Source: Thermoplasmata archaeon
GTDB taxonomy: Archaea; Thermoplasmatota; E2; UBA202; JdFR-43
Reading direction: 5' to 3'
Assembly: GCA_021158865.1 (NCBI GenBank)
Contig: JAGGSX010000059.1
Coordinates: 1-13,453 of the forward strand
Length of the DNA stretch: 13,453 nt
In this document: positions 7,422 through 13,453 of the stretch, piece by piece
Position numbering within the stretch: position 1 is the stretch's first letter
Layout of the letters: each line of letters opens with the position of its first letter
The notes under the pieces: generated by a model
What the model was told of the DNA's origin: nothing
The model's database searches: none
Seen by the model: only the letters and a program-made list of their open reading frames with translations
Made by a program: the position numbers and the translations under genes

Positions 7422-8232
7422 TTCTTTATATACTCTCGCCTCCACCATTTTATACAGTCCCATAAATGTCGCATTTAGCGGCTTTGGCATTTCCATATTC
7501 TCCTTTTATGTATTTGGTTTAAAGGAAAATATATATTTGGTGACAAGTTTTTGTTTGGTTACCCTAAGTGTTTATTCATTGAATATAGTTACAGATTTTG
7601 AAGAAGATGCGATAAATAAACCAGATTATAAAAAACTTCAGAATAAGAAAATGCTGATAATTTTCTTTTCTTTTATTTCTTATATATCTGCTCTAATTAT
7701 TGGCGCATTTGTGAATTTAAAAAGCATACTTGTTTTACTCATTCCCTTTATTACTGGATTATTTTATAGCATAAAAATAAGAGGATTTCGTCTTAAAAAC
7801 CTGTTCATAGGAAAAAATTTAACCGTTTCTATATCATGGGCTTTAGAAGCTTCTCTCCTACCTTATGTTATTAAGGCTTCTAAAGTTGCTGTATTTCTTA
7901 TCTTTTTTATTTTTATAAAAGGAATGATAAACACAATTCTGTTTGACCTTAGAGATGTAGAAGGAGATGAGAAAGCAGGAATAGAGACCATTCCAGTAAA
8001 ACTTGGAGAAAGAAAGACATTATGGCTTTTATTGATTTTGAATACCTCTATCCTTCCATTAATTATTTTAGCAAGAAATTTAGTTAATCCATTAATCTTC
8101 TTTACAATTTTTCTATATGGATATGCATATATAACTTATTTTTATTCTCATCAGGCTCATAAATCATTATATGGCTTATTAATAGATGATGAATGGATTC
8201 TATGGATGGTCATGATGAAAATTATTTACTAA
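7414..8232 (+). CDS. UbiA-family membrane prenyltransferase, start codon unclear
   Basis: A polytopic membrane enzyme of the UbiA superfamily, which moves isoprenyl chains onto lipid or ring acceptors. The first acidic motif is NIVTDFEED (N-x3-D-x3-D) and the second DLRDVEGD, both expected to bind Mg-diphosphate. KNLFIGKNLTVSISW follows the third helix, as in the family. The first ATG/GTG/TTG in frame is the TTG at 7537, which falls inside the first helix. The frame stays open back to a stop at 7351, and 7414-7536 encodes plausible helix-1 sequence (SPINVAFSGFGISIFSFYVFG). The 5' end given (ATA at 7414, 272 aa) is therefore a guess; 7537-8232 is the safe part. The frame overlaps the regulator stop, suggesting coupling. 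Its motif differs from the NDYxD form usual in archaeal DGGGP synthase, so the substrate is unknown. The 3' end overlaps the convergent M24 gene by 11 bp. Confidence 0.78.
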   Translation: MYNSLYTLASTILYSPINVAFSGFGISIFSFYVFGLKENIYLVTSFCLVTLSVYSLNIVTDFEEDAINKPDYKKLQNKKMLIIFFSFISYISALIIGAFVNLKSILVLLIPFITGLFYSIKIRGFRLKNLFIGKNLTVSISWALEASLLPYVIKASKVAVFLIFFIFIKGMINTILFDLRDVEGDEKAGIETIPVKLGERKTLWLLLILNTSILPLIILARNLVNPLIFFTIFLYGYAYITYFYSHQAHKSLYGLLIDDEWILWMVMMKIIY

Positions 8233-9187
8233 TGACTTCAGCTTTATTTTTTTTAACAACAACATCTTCTTCAATTCTTATCCCAAAATTTTTAAAATAG
8301 CCTGCTGGCTCTATGGCAAATGTCATATTCTCCTTAAATTCAAAATTTGCTTTTTTGTTTATTGCCAGACCATCATGAACTTTTATACCAATTGAATGAC
8401 CCAATGCATGTATCATTTTTATGCCATTTTTTTTCAGGAAATCATCAACTTTTTTATATACATTCCTTGCTTTCACACCATCTTTTATTGAATCTATTGC
8501 AATATATAGCGCTTCTTCAATGATTTCATATTCCTTATGGCTTTTTTCAATAAATGTCCTTGTTATATCTGAACAGTAGCCATTATATTTTGCCCCCATA
8601 TCAATCAATACTGGATATGAAAATTTCTTATTTGTTGGCAAATGGTGAGGATATGAAGAATTTTTTCCAAATGCAACAATTGTATCAAAAGATGGCATTG
8701 CATTGCTTTTTCTAATCATGCAATCTATTTCTCCCGCAACCTCCAGCTCATTTTTTCCTTTATATTCAATTTTATTTACTATTTTATTTGCAATTTCTGC
8801 TGCTTTTTTTAATTGCTTTATTTCCCATCTGGTTTTTATTGCTCTCATCATCTCCAGTTGTTTGCTCACATCTACCATTTTTCTTCCAAAAATTTTTTTT
8901 AAATGGACATAATCCTTATAGATTAATCCTTTTTCATTTACACCAATTTTATTCATATTTTTTGTCAATTTTATTAAAATGTTGTCCCTTTCTTTTTTAT
9001 TATTAAATACATGTATTCCTTCTCTTTTTTCAAGCAAAGGAGCTATTATCTCAACTTTGTTATCTGTTACAAGAACAATGCTTTCTTCCCATACACCATT
9101 TAAGTGGGTAAAATAAAAAAAATTTTCATCTATGAATGGCATGGTCGCATTTTTTATCAGTATTGCGTCAACATCAAAAAAATCCAT
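8222..9187 (-). CDS. M24 metallopeptidase (Xaa-Pro dipeptidase/aminopeptidase P type)
   Basis: A 321-aa cytoplasmic peptidase with a short creatinase-like N-terminal domain (about 1-110) and a pita-bread M24 catalytic domain. All five dinuclear-metal ligands are visible: Asp196 in LIDMGAK, Asp207 in SDITRTF, His264 in ALGHSIGI, Glu293 in AIEPAGY and Glu306 in GIRIEEDV. A further conserved His lies at 181/182 in SSYPHHLP. It should release the N-terminal residue from Xaa-Pro peptides, the last step of peptide use. It is the distal gene of the pus10 operon: its ATG overlaps the end of rsmA by 14 nt and is preceded by GGTGG. The length is near that of compact archaeal PepQ-like proteins. Dipeptidase versus aminopeptidase specificity cannot be decided. 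Confidence 0.92.
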   Translation of the reverse strand: MDFFDVDAILIKNATMPFIDENFFYFTHLNGVWEESIVLVTDNKVEIIAPLLEKREGIHVFNNKKERDNILIKLTKNMNKIGVNEKGLIYKDYVHLKKIFGRKMVDVSKQLEMMRAIKTRWEIKQLKKAAEIANKIVNKIEYKGKNELEVAGEIDCMIRKSNAMPSFDTIVAFGKNSSYPHHLPTNKKFSYPVLIDMGAKYNGYCSDITRTFIEKSHKEYEIIEEALYIAIDSIKDGVKARNVYKKVDDFLKKNGIKMIHALGHSIGIKVHDGLAINKKANFEFKENMTFAIEPAGYFKNFGIRIEEDVVVKKNKAEVISK

Positions 9188-9899
9188 TTTCCACCAAAAA
9201 ATTTGTAAGTTCAGCTATTTCCTCCGGCTGAAGTTTTTCGACGCGCATATCAGCAAATGGCATTTTTTCCACATCCAAACCTTCTAACTTCAAAGCATTC
9301 TTTATTTTTTTCCTTCTATGCCTGAATAAATAACCAACAACCATGCTAAATGCTTTTTCATCAACATCAAATCTTTTCCCTATGGGTTTTACGCTAACAA
9401 TGCATGAAGAAACTTTTGGAATAGGGCGGAAGGCGTGCGGCGGCACCTCCTCCAAGATTTTCCAGTCTGCCTTATAGTATGCCATCACAGATAGGCGTGA
9501 ATAATTTTTGTTGCCAGCCCCTGCCACAAGCCTTTCCGCAAATTCCTTCTGATACATTAATATGGCGAGAGTAAATTTTTTTTCGAGGAGTTTGAAAGTT
9601 ATTGGAGAGGATATTTGATATGGCAAATTTGATATAACTTTATTGAAATCTAACTCATTAAAATCAACATCCATAGCATCAGAGTTTATTACCGTAACAT
9701 TATCAATTTTTTTTAAATTTTCTATAAATTTTTTATCTATTTCTATTGCTATAACATTTGCAAATTCTGCAATTTTTTTCGTTAAAATTCCACTTCCAGC
9801 TCCTATTTCAAGAACAATATCATTGCTATTCAAATTTGCATATTTTATCTGCCTTTCTGCTATTCTCTCATCAACCAAAAAATGCTGACCAAGTTTCAT
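9174..9899 (-). CDS. rsmA: 16S rRNA adenine dimethyltransferase RsmA/KsgA (Dim1)
   Basis: This 241-aa SAM-dependent methyltransferase dimethylates the two adjacent adenines in the 3' terminal hairpin of 16S rRNA during small-subunit maturation. It starts KLGQHFLVD, the family N-terminal signature. SAM motif I is LEIGAGSG (30-37), Glu53 in AIEID would bind the ribose, and Asp74 lies in NSDAMD. The catalytic motif IV is NLPYQISSP (91-99). FRPIPKVSS (157-165) and the C-terminal helical domain with FRHRRKKIKNAL complete the protein. It is slightly shorter than bacterial KsgA, as usual in archaea. The start is set by an ATGA overlap with DUF655 (9896-9899), so translation is likely coupled; no Shine-Dalgarno site is seen. 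Confidence 0.96.
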   Translation of the reverse strand: MKLGQHFLVDERIAERQIKYANLNSNDIVLEIGAGSGILTKKIAEFANVIAIEIDKKFIENLKKIDNVTVINSDAMDVDFNELDFNKVISNLPYQISSPITFKLLEKKFTLAILMYQKEFAERLVAGAGNKNYSRLSVMAYYKADWKILEEVPPHAFRPIPKVSSCIVSVKPIGKRFDVDEKAFSMVVGYLFRHRRKKIKNALKLEGLDVEKMPFADMRVEKLQPEEIAELTNFLVENGFF

Positions 9900-10447
9900 C
9901 TTATTAAAGGAGGACGGGTAAAAAGGCGATATTTTTGTTCTCTCTCACTTAATTCCTCCAATATCCTTTTTGCTATTATTTTTTCAGGATGGTGCAAATT
10001 TTTCACTCTTTTAGATATGTCTTCAAAGCTTTCAAATGGTTTTTTCTTTCTTTCATCCAATATTTCCTGCATTATTTTTTTTCCTAAGCCCGGTAACAAT
10101 TCAAAAGCGTGAAATCTTGTTGTAATTGGAGGGCATTCATTAAAAAATTTCACAAATCTTTTTTCATTTCTTTTTACAATATCCACCAAAACATATAATA
10201 TTTCTCCATGAGCTGTAGATGTCAAATCCTCATAATTTATTCTTCCCTTTACTTTCGCAATTTTATCTCTTTTGTCCAATTCTTTGCCGACGTATACCCT
10301 TTCACCAATTGATAATTTAACACCCCTTTTTGGAATTAATTCAAGTAGTGTAAATTGATTCTCTCCAATTCCATAAGCAATTGCTCCTCTTCTATGTCCA
10401 ATTCTTCCTGTGGGTAAATAATCGAGGATATAAACATAATCTTCCAT
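9896..10447 (-). CDS. DUF655 family RNA-binding-like protein
   Basis: A 183-aa archaeal DUF655 protein of unknown biochemical role. The N-terminal part (about 1-95) is beta-rich and OB-fold-like, beginning EDYVYILDYLPTG. The C-terminal part carries a helix-hairpin-helix: FELLPGLGKKIMQEIL (115-130), then KPFESFEDI and LHHPEKIIAKRILEEL. This pairing suggests nucleic-acid binding. The family is usually encoded between rpo4 and rsmA in archaea, exactly as here, so a role in rRNA processing or linked to transcription is a fair inference, not a demonstrated one. The ATG is preceded by AGGAGG five nt upstream. The stop overlaps the rsmA start. Confidence 0.9.
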   Translation of the reverse strand: MEDYVYILDYLPTGRIGHRRGAIAYGIGENQFTLLELIPKRGVKLSIGERVYVGKELDKRDKIAKVKGRINYEDLTSTAHGEILYVLVDIVKRNEKRFVKFFNECPPITTRFHAFELLPGLGKKIMQEILDERKKKPFESFEDISKRVKNLHHPEKIIAKRILEELSEREQKYRLFTRPPLIR

Positions 10448-10452
10448 TTATT

Positions 10453-10458
10453 CCTCCT
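10453..10458 (-). promoter_or_regulatory. Strong Shine-Dalgarno site of the DUF655 gene
   Basis: On the minus strand AGGAGG is followed by AATAA and then the DUF655 ATG (10447). It overlaps the TAG stop of rpo4 (10457-10459). It is the best ribosome-binding site in the window and contrasts with rsmA, which has none and relies on an ATGA overlap. Confidence 0.75.
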
Positions 10459-10768
10459 AAATATAGCCCCCAACAATATCCAGTATCTTTTTAATTTCTT
10501 CTTCAGATGGAATGTATGTTTCCTTAGCAAATATAGCCATAAGCTCATCTTTGTTGCTCGGCAGTAAATCCACTATTTTGCATGCCTGCTTTTCATTTAT
10601 TCTTCCTATGTCCTTTAATTTTTTGAATAACTCTCTCGCTTTTTTAACTGGTAAGGCATTAACTTTCTCACTATGCTCCAATGCAATTTTTTGCCCCCTA
10701 TTTAATTCTCTCTCTTTACCAAGATTTGAAAGAATTTCTTTTACCTCAGATATTAAAACAACCTTCAT
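10457..10768 (-). CDS. rpo4: DNA-directed RNA polymerase subunit Rpo4 (RpoF, Rpb4-like)
   Basis: A 103-aa subunit of archaeal RNA polymerase that pairs with Rpo7 (RpoE) to form the stalk, which helps open-complex formation, elongation and termination. Family features: an N-terminal beta segment VVLISEVKEIL, a central helix with LEHSEKVNALPVKKARELFKKL (about 30-51), and a C-terminal HRDC-like segment CKIVDLLPSNKDELMAIFAKE (62-82) ending in the acidic PSEEEIKKILDIV. It lies between rpl21e and DUF655 as in many archaea; rpo7 is not in the window. The ATG overlaps the rpl21e stop (10765-10768, ATGA). Confidence 0.94.
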   Translation of the reverse strand: MKVVLISEVKEILSNLGKERELNRGQKIALEHSEKVNALPVKKARELFKKLKDIGRINEKQACKIVDLLPSNKDELMAIFAKETYIPSEEEIKKILDIVGGYI

Positions 10769-11055
10769 GTTATACCCTTTAAATGCACAGGTGAGGAAAT
10801 TATATTCTTTACTTTTTTTCCATCTTTTATTCTTACAATGTAAGCATTTCCCTGCATTCCAGCTATATCTCCAATTCTTCCATGGAAACGAGGATGAGGC
10901 ATTCCTTTCTGAAAAGATGGGTCTATCACAATTGCTACTTTATCACCCTGCTCAAATTCCTGAAGAGCTCTCCTTATTATGTTTGTCTCTCCTTCTCTTG
11001 CTTTTTTCTTCAACTTGCTTCTGCTTTTACTCCTAAATCCTCTCGACCTTTTCAT
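10765..11055 (-). CDS. rpl21e: 50S ribosomal protein L21e
   Basis: A 96-aa large-subunit ribosomal protein found only in archaea and eukaryotes. It has a very basic N terminus (KRSRGFRSKSRSKLKKKAREG) and an SH3-like barrel with DKVAIVIDPSFQKGMPHPRFHGRIG. The C terminus is GNAYIVRIKDGKKVKNIISSPVHLK. The start is the ATG at 11055, one nt after the pus10 TAA. GGTGA sits five nt upstream of it, inside the end of pus10. A longer version from a TTG at 11073 would add six residues foreign to the family and overlap pus10. It is second in the pus10 operon and overlaps rpo4 by 4 nt. Confidence 0.96.
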   Translation of the reverse strand: MKRSRGFRSKSRSKLKKKAREGETNIIRRALQEFEQGDKVAIVIDPSFQKGMPHPRFHGRIGDIAGMQGNAYIVRIKDGKKVKNIISSPVHLKGIT

Positions 11056-11056
11056 T

Positions 11057-12223
11057 TTAATCACCAATTCCAATTACATCCAATTCTTCCACTTTTATTT
11101 TAAATCCAGCCAGACTACTTAAAGATGGATTTGTTCTTCCATTGTCCCCTGTTATAAGCTCCTTAATGTATGTTCCAGCTTCTGCTTTGATGACGACTGT
11201 TGCTTCATTTGTTTTCATATTTTCTATTCTCATATCTATCACTCTTCTTTTTCTTATCTTATCTGCCCTTCTATGCAATACCCTTGCTGGCGTAGCCTGA
11301 CTTATCTGCCTGCCTATTAATGCATTTACTGCTTCATAAATTTTTTGATTGTCATTTCTGAATTTTATAACTGCTCTATAAATTTTTTGATGGCGTTCAG
11401 ATTTTATTTTTTTAACTTCTTCTTTAGAAGAAAATCTTAAATTGCTAACTTCAATTTTTCCATTTGCGTATTCATTTATTTTTTCTTCCAATTCTTTTAA
11501 ATCAATTTTTCTTTTTTTGGTTCTTTAAGCTCCAAAATGAATGGACGACCATTTCCCAAGCATTCTAACATCAATATCTTCTCTTCCAGCACCATGAAAA
11601 CTTTCGTCTTTTGCAAGCGTTATTTTCATTGGAATTTCAGCTATCAATTCTTCAACACTTTCTTCATACATCTTGCCTGTAAAATTGCAGTATATGCAAC
11701 CCAATCCATGGCAATGTCTGCAGGGCCACTTTGTTTGAGGAATACCACGCTTTAACTTCCGATACCTTCCATATATATAAATGGCTCTTGGCTTAATTTC
11801 AACATTATAGCATGTTGTATCAATTGTTATAACAACATCTGGCATTTCAAAATTTGCTTCTTTTCCCGTTTTTTCTATAATTTTTCCTATCTCCCTGTCT
11901 ATTTCTCTTTTTATGCTTTCTGATTGCTCAGTTGCTATTCTTTTTTCCTTATCCAAAATTTCTTCATCAACATTGCATCCAACAAGAAATGTATCAAATT
12001 CATATTCTTTTAAAGCATTTATCGCAATGTCGGCAAGTTTTTCAATGTCATTCATTATGCCATCGCACAACCAGCAATGCCTGCTTTCTTCAATGCTTAG
12101 CAACTTTCTTATATTTTTTCCTCTCTCTTTATTGTTACTGCCCTCAATATTAATAAATTGTCTTCCCAAGCATGAATCGCACAATCCAAATGAAGCTATC
12201 TTTTTCGCAAGTTCTATATCCAC
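11057..12223 (-). CDS. pus10: tRNA pseudouridine synthase Pus10, reading frame disrupted twice
   Basis: Archaeal Pus10 makes pseudouridine 54 (and 55) in the tRNA T-loop. The N-terminal part has zinc-binding Cys pairs C15/C18 (LCDSCLGRQF) and C50/C53, and further Cys pairs in CRHCHGLGCIYC near 168-179. The catalytic motif HGAGREDIDVRMLG follows. The C-terminal part has RVLHRRADKIRKRR and TYIKELITGDNGRTNPSLSSLAG. As sequenced, the frame passes after MLG into a wrong-frame stretch and stops at 11525-11527. The +1 frame supplies the missing family sequence GNGRPFILELKEPKK from 11556 to 11512, after which the original frame resumes with RKIDLKELEEKI. Removing one G at 11555-11557 and adding one A at 11512-11518 gives an intact protein of about 388 aa. 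Start: the GTG at 12223, with a TATA box centred 22 nt upstream. It is either a sequencing artefact, a recent pseudogene or recoding. Confidence 0.9.
11512..11557 (-). other. pus10: Double frame disruption inside pus10
   Basis: Read on the minus strand, the family sequence needs a +1 shift at CTT GGG (GGG at 11557-11555). It then needs a -1 shift at the run of seven A (11518-11512) before GAA. In between, frame +1 encodes GNGRPFILELKEPKK, while the original frame hits TAA at 11527-11525. Both shifts lie at homopolymers. CTT-G can re-pair as TTG in the +1 frame, and A-AAA-AAA is a -1 slippery heptamer. Confidence 0.85.
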
Positions 12224-12240
12224 AGTTGTATATGATGGCT

Positions 12241-12249
12241 TATATAAAT
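12241..12249 (-). promoter_or_regulatory. TATA box of the pus10 operon
   Basis: On the minus strand this reads ATTTATATA. It is centred 22 nt before the GTG at 12223 and overlaps the TAA stop of the upstream membrane-protein gene (12249-12251). No Shine-Dalgarno site follows, which fits a leaderless transcript starting at the GTG. It argues against the TTG at 12262. Confidence 0.55.
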
Positions 12250-12596
12250 TATTGCTTTGCAAACGCTTCTTTTATCTCTGGTTTAAATAAATACCATAGC
12301 ACTATTATTGAAATTATTGTTCCTATTGGAAAGTTTATCAATCCAATTATTGCAAATATTATGGCAGCCATTCTTGCCCATGGCTTCAATGTCCATAGCC
12401 CATAGCCGATTAAAAAATCTATAAGCCCAATTATGATTACAACAGCTCCTATAGCAGCACCCAAGCTTTTAGCAAGCCCAAAGCCAAGCGCGCTGGAGCC
12501 ACCCCACATTACTGCTCCCATTGCTATTCCTATCAATCCTTCTATTATATACAATACAGATAGCACAACAATTCCTGTTGGTTTTTCCCCTCCCAT
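12249..12596 (-). CDS. Small four-helix integral membrane protein, unknown function
   Basis: A 115-aa hydrophobic protein with about four membrane segments. They are near residues 8-31 (IVVLSVLYIIEGLIGIAMG), 44-68 (AAIGAVVIIIGLIDFLIG), 73-88 (ARMAAIIFAIIGLINF) and 89-104 (IGTIISIIVLWYLF). The ending KPWARMAAI...WYLFKPEIKEAF resembles small membrane proteins seen widely in archaea without known function; Pro90 in the INFPIGTI turn fits that pattern. The start is the ATG at 12596, because GGTGA lies five nt upstream and a TATA box 33.5 nt upstream; the reading frame continues further upstream but the extra residues are not plausible. It is upstream of pus10 on the same strand, but pus10 has its own TATA box, so it is probably transcribed separately. 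Confidence 0.75.
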   Translation of the reverse strand: MGGEKPTGIVVLSVLYIIEGLIGIAMGAVMWGGSSALGFGLAKSLGAAIGAVVIIIGLIDFLIGYGLWTLKPWARMAAIIFAIIGLINFPIGTIISIIVLWYLFKPEIKEAFAKQ

Positions 12597-12601
12597 TTTA
12601 T

Positions 12602-12633
12602 TCACCAAAGGTAAATATTTGCATATATTTAAA
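12602..12633 (-). promoter_or_regulatory. Promoter and short leader of the membrane-protein gene
   Basis: On the minus strand TTTAAATA (12633-12626) is centred 33.5 nt before the ATG at 12596. GGTGA (12606-12602) lies five nt before the ATG. With the TATA-to-start spacing of the leaderless genes, the transcript would begin near 12606, so the roughly 10-nt leader would consist of little more than the Shine-Dalgarno site. A TAAATAT/ATATTTA inverted repeat (12612-12618, 12625-12631) overlaps the TATA box. Confidence 0.5.
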
Positions 12634-12723
12634 CACTCCGAAATTTTTGATTGCAATAAAAATCGATAACTTTTTAAATAAACCAAAATAAGAATAAAAA
12701 GAATAAAAAAGATAATTTTAGAG

Positions 12724-12738
12724 ATATTATCATAATAT
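12724..12738. repeat. 15-bp palindrome upstream of the pilin promoter
   Basis: ATATTAT-C-ATAATAT is a perfect 7+1+7 palindrome that ends 29 bp before the pilin TATA box, a possible operator. AT-rich palindromes arise by chance in such DNA. The preceding stretch (12691-12708) holds two perfect copies of AGAATAAAA. Nothing else is seen between the membrane-protein gene and the pilin promoter. Confidence 0.3.
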
Positions 12739-12767
12739 TGCTAACAAAATGCAAGCAAATCGCAAAC

Positions 12768-12800
12768 TTTATATACCCCTTTGTATTATAAAAGTGGTGA
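12768..12800 (+). promoter_or_regulatory. Promoter and Shine-Dalgarno site of the pilin gene
   Basis: TTTATATA (12768-12775), preceded by the BRE-like GCAAAC, is centred 34.5 nt before the ATG at 12806. GGTGA (12796-12800) lies five nt before the ATG and matches the archaeal anti-Shine-Dalgarno sequence. The predicted leader is about 10 nt. This site decides the ATG at 12806 over an upstream in-frame start at 12749, which would precede the TATA box. Confidence 0.65.
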
Positions 12801-12805
12801 AAACC

Positions 12806-13279
12806 ATGACAAAAATAGAAAATATAAGAAAATGGATAAAAAATAAGGCGGGTGTAAGCCCAATAATTGCCATCATCCTTATGGTGGCAATAACCGTAGT
12901 GCTTGCAGCAACCATCTACGTATGGGTAAGTGGCTTCGGCGGCGGTGGTGGAGAAGCATTGAGTATGTCAGTAAGCCAGATAGGAAACGCGGAGCTACGT
13001 GGAACTGGTACTGCGAAGGGATATTATGCAAACTTTACAGTAACAGCACTTAGTGGAAATGCAAGCTATAGTAATCTAAGGATACTTGTGGGGAGTACCA
13101 ACTTAGGTACTGGGCCAGCAACATCACTTACTAACGGGACATGGACAAGAGAGGGAGGAACATATATTCAGGCAGGAGATGTAATTGAGATAAGAATGGC
13201 ATCCAATCCTGTCGGACAGACACTTCAAATAATAAGCACTGAATCCGGCTCTGTAATCTGCAGCACAACAATCCGTTAA
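12806..13279 (+). CDS. Archaeal type IV pilin
   Basis: A 157-aa secreted subunit with an archaeal pilin N-terminal domain. Residues 1-16 form a charged class III leader ending KNKAG. The predicted prepilin peptidase (PibD/EppA type) cut is between Gly16 and Val17, in front of VSPIIAIILMVAITVVLAA. The hydrophobic helix (17-41) anchors the precursor in the membrane and builds the filament core. A Gly-rich hinge (GFGGGGGEA) then leads to a beta-rich head with many Ser, Thr and Asn, including NxS/T sites (NFT, NAS, NGT) that could be N-glycosylated. The likely role is adhesion or another surface pilus function. No secretion ATPase, platform protein or peptidase gene is nearby, so assembly proteins are encoded elsewhere. 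It stands alone between its own promoter and a terminator. The head is richer in G and C than its neighbours. Confidence 0.9.
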   Translation: MTKIENIRKWIKNKAGVSPIIAIILMVAITVVLAATIYVWVSGFGGGGGEALSMSVSQIGNAELRGTGTAKGYYANFTVTALSGNASYSNLRILVGSTNLGTGPATSLTNGTWTREGGTYIQAGDVIEIRMASNPVGQTLQIISTESGSVICSTTIR

Positions 13280-13332
13280 ACATAGCAACAAATTCCAGCC
13301 CGCCTCTCTTCCCTTTATTATATTTTAGGCTC

Positions 13333-13367
13333 AAGGGGTGTTGCCTCCACCCCTTTCTTTTTTTGGT
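13333..13367 (+). terminator. Hairpin plus T-tract terminator after the pilin gene
   Basis: AAGGGGTG (13333-13340) pairs perfectly with CACCCCTT (13348-13355) around a 7-nt loop. It is followed at once by TCTTTTTTT and more T-rich sequence. It lies 53 nt after the pilin stop. Archaea often terminate at T-tracts alone, so a full bacterial-style hairpin is notable. Downstream to the window end (13368-13453) no gene or other signal is seen. Confidence 0.65.
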
Positions 13368-13453
13368 TTTTTGTTTTGGTGTGGTTTTTACAAATCATTT
13401 TTTATAGATGTTCCTTCTCAAGCCAAAATCCACAAATAAAACTTCTTTCTCCT

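Noticed and set aside
10512..11036. Plus-strand reading frame of 174 codons opposite rpo4 and rpl21e
   Set aside because: It crosses two well-identified minus-strand genes and its Leu/Phe/Ser-rich composition is what the antisense of Lys/Glu-rich genes gives.
11057..12223. Pus10 as a natural two-gene split
   Set aside because: The stretch between the two pieces still encodes the conserved GRPF segment in another frame, and the second piece has only a TTG in mid-domain as a start. A split gene would not keep this.
12749..12805. A 19-residue N-terminal extension of the pilin
   Set aside because: It lies across the TATA box, and the GGTGA site and class III leader length fit the ATG at 12806.

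Overview
The window is archaeal. It carries Nop5, RNA polymerase subunit Rpo4 (RpoF), ribosomal protein L21e, an archaeal Pus10, a DUF655 protein, a FilR1-type winged-helix regulator and an archaeal type IV pilin. The DNA is AT-rich, with many TATA boxes and GGTGA-type Shine-Dalgarno sites. The gene content fits an uncultured euryarchaeote, plausibly of the Thermoplasmatota. A secreted gingipain-like C25 peptidase beside ordinary housekeeping genes recalls the protein-degrading sediment archaea of the MBG-D type, but this assignment is inference only.

Layout. (1) 120-4200, minus strand: nop5, then a secreted C25 cysteine peptidase, an HhH-GPD-like protein with a cysteine cluster, and a JAMM metallopeptidase. 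The gaps are 15 nt, a 4-nt overlap and 20 nt, so this is probably one operon. (2) 4230-5105, plus: pyrD, divergent from nop5 across only 29 bp. (3) 5135-6487, minus: a class III PLP aminotransferase or racemase, divergent from (4) 6609-7421, plus: a FilR1-type regulator. That regulator runs directly into a UbiA-family membrane prenyltransferase (to 8232) whose reading frame begins without a normal start codon. (5) 8222-12223, minus: the conserved archaeal information-processing cluster pus10 - rpl21e - rpo4 - DUF655 - rsmA, followed by an M24 (Xaa-Pro type) peptidase. Junctions are 1-9 nt gaps or 4-14 nt overlaps. (6) 12249-12596, minus: a small four-helix membrane protein upstream of pus10. 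(7) 12806-13279, plus: a lone type IV pilin followed by a hairpin plus T-tract terminator.

Working together: regions 1 and 5 hold tRNA/rRNA modification and transcription/translation genes (Nop5 C/D-box RNP, Pus10, RsmA, L21e, Rpo4). Each also has a peptidase embedded in the operon. With the aminotransferase, this suggests a cell using peptides and amino acids.

The most notable signals are two compensating frame disruptions, 45 nt apart, inside the catalytic domain of pus10; the missing start codon of the UbiA gene; and two promoter classes. In the first class the TATA box is centred about 22-25 nt before the start codon (leaderless). In the second it is centred about 34 nt before the start, and the extra 10 nt carries GGTGA. 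I found no tRNA, rRNA, CRISPR array or insertion sequence, and no clearly novel multi-gene system.
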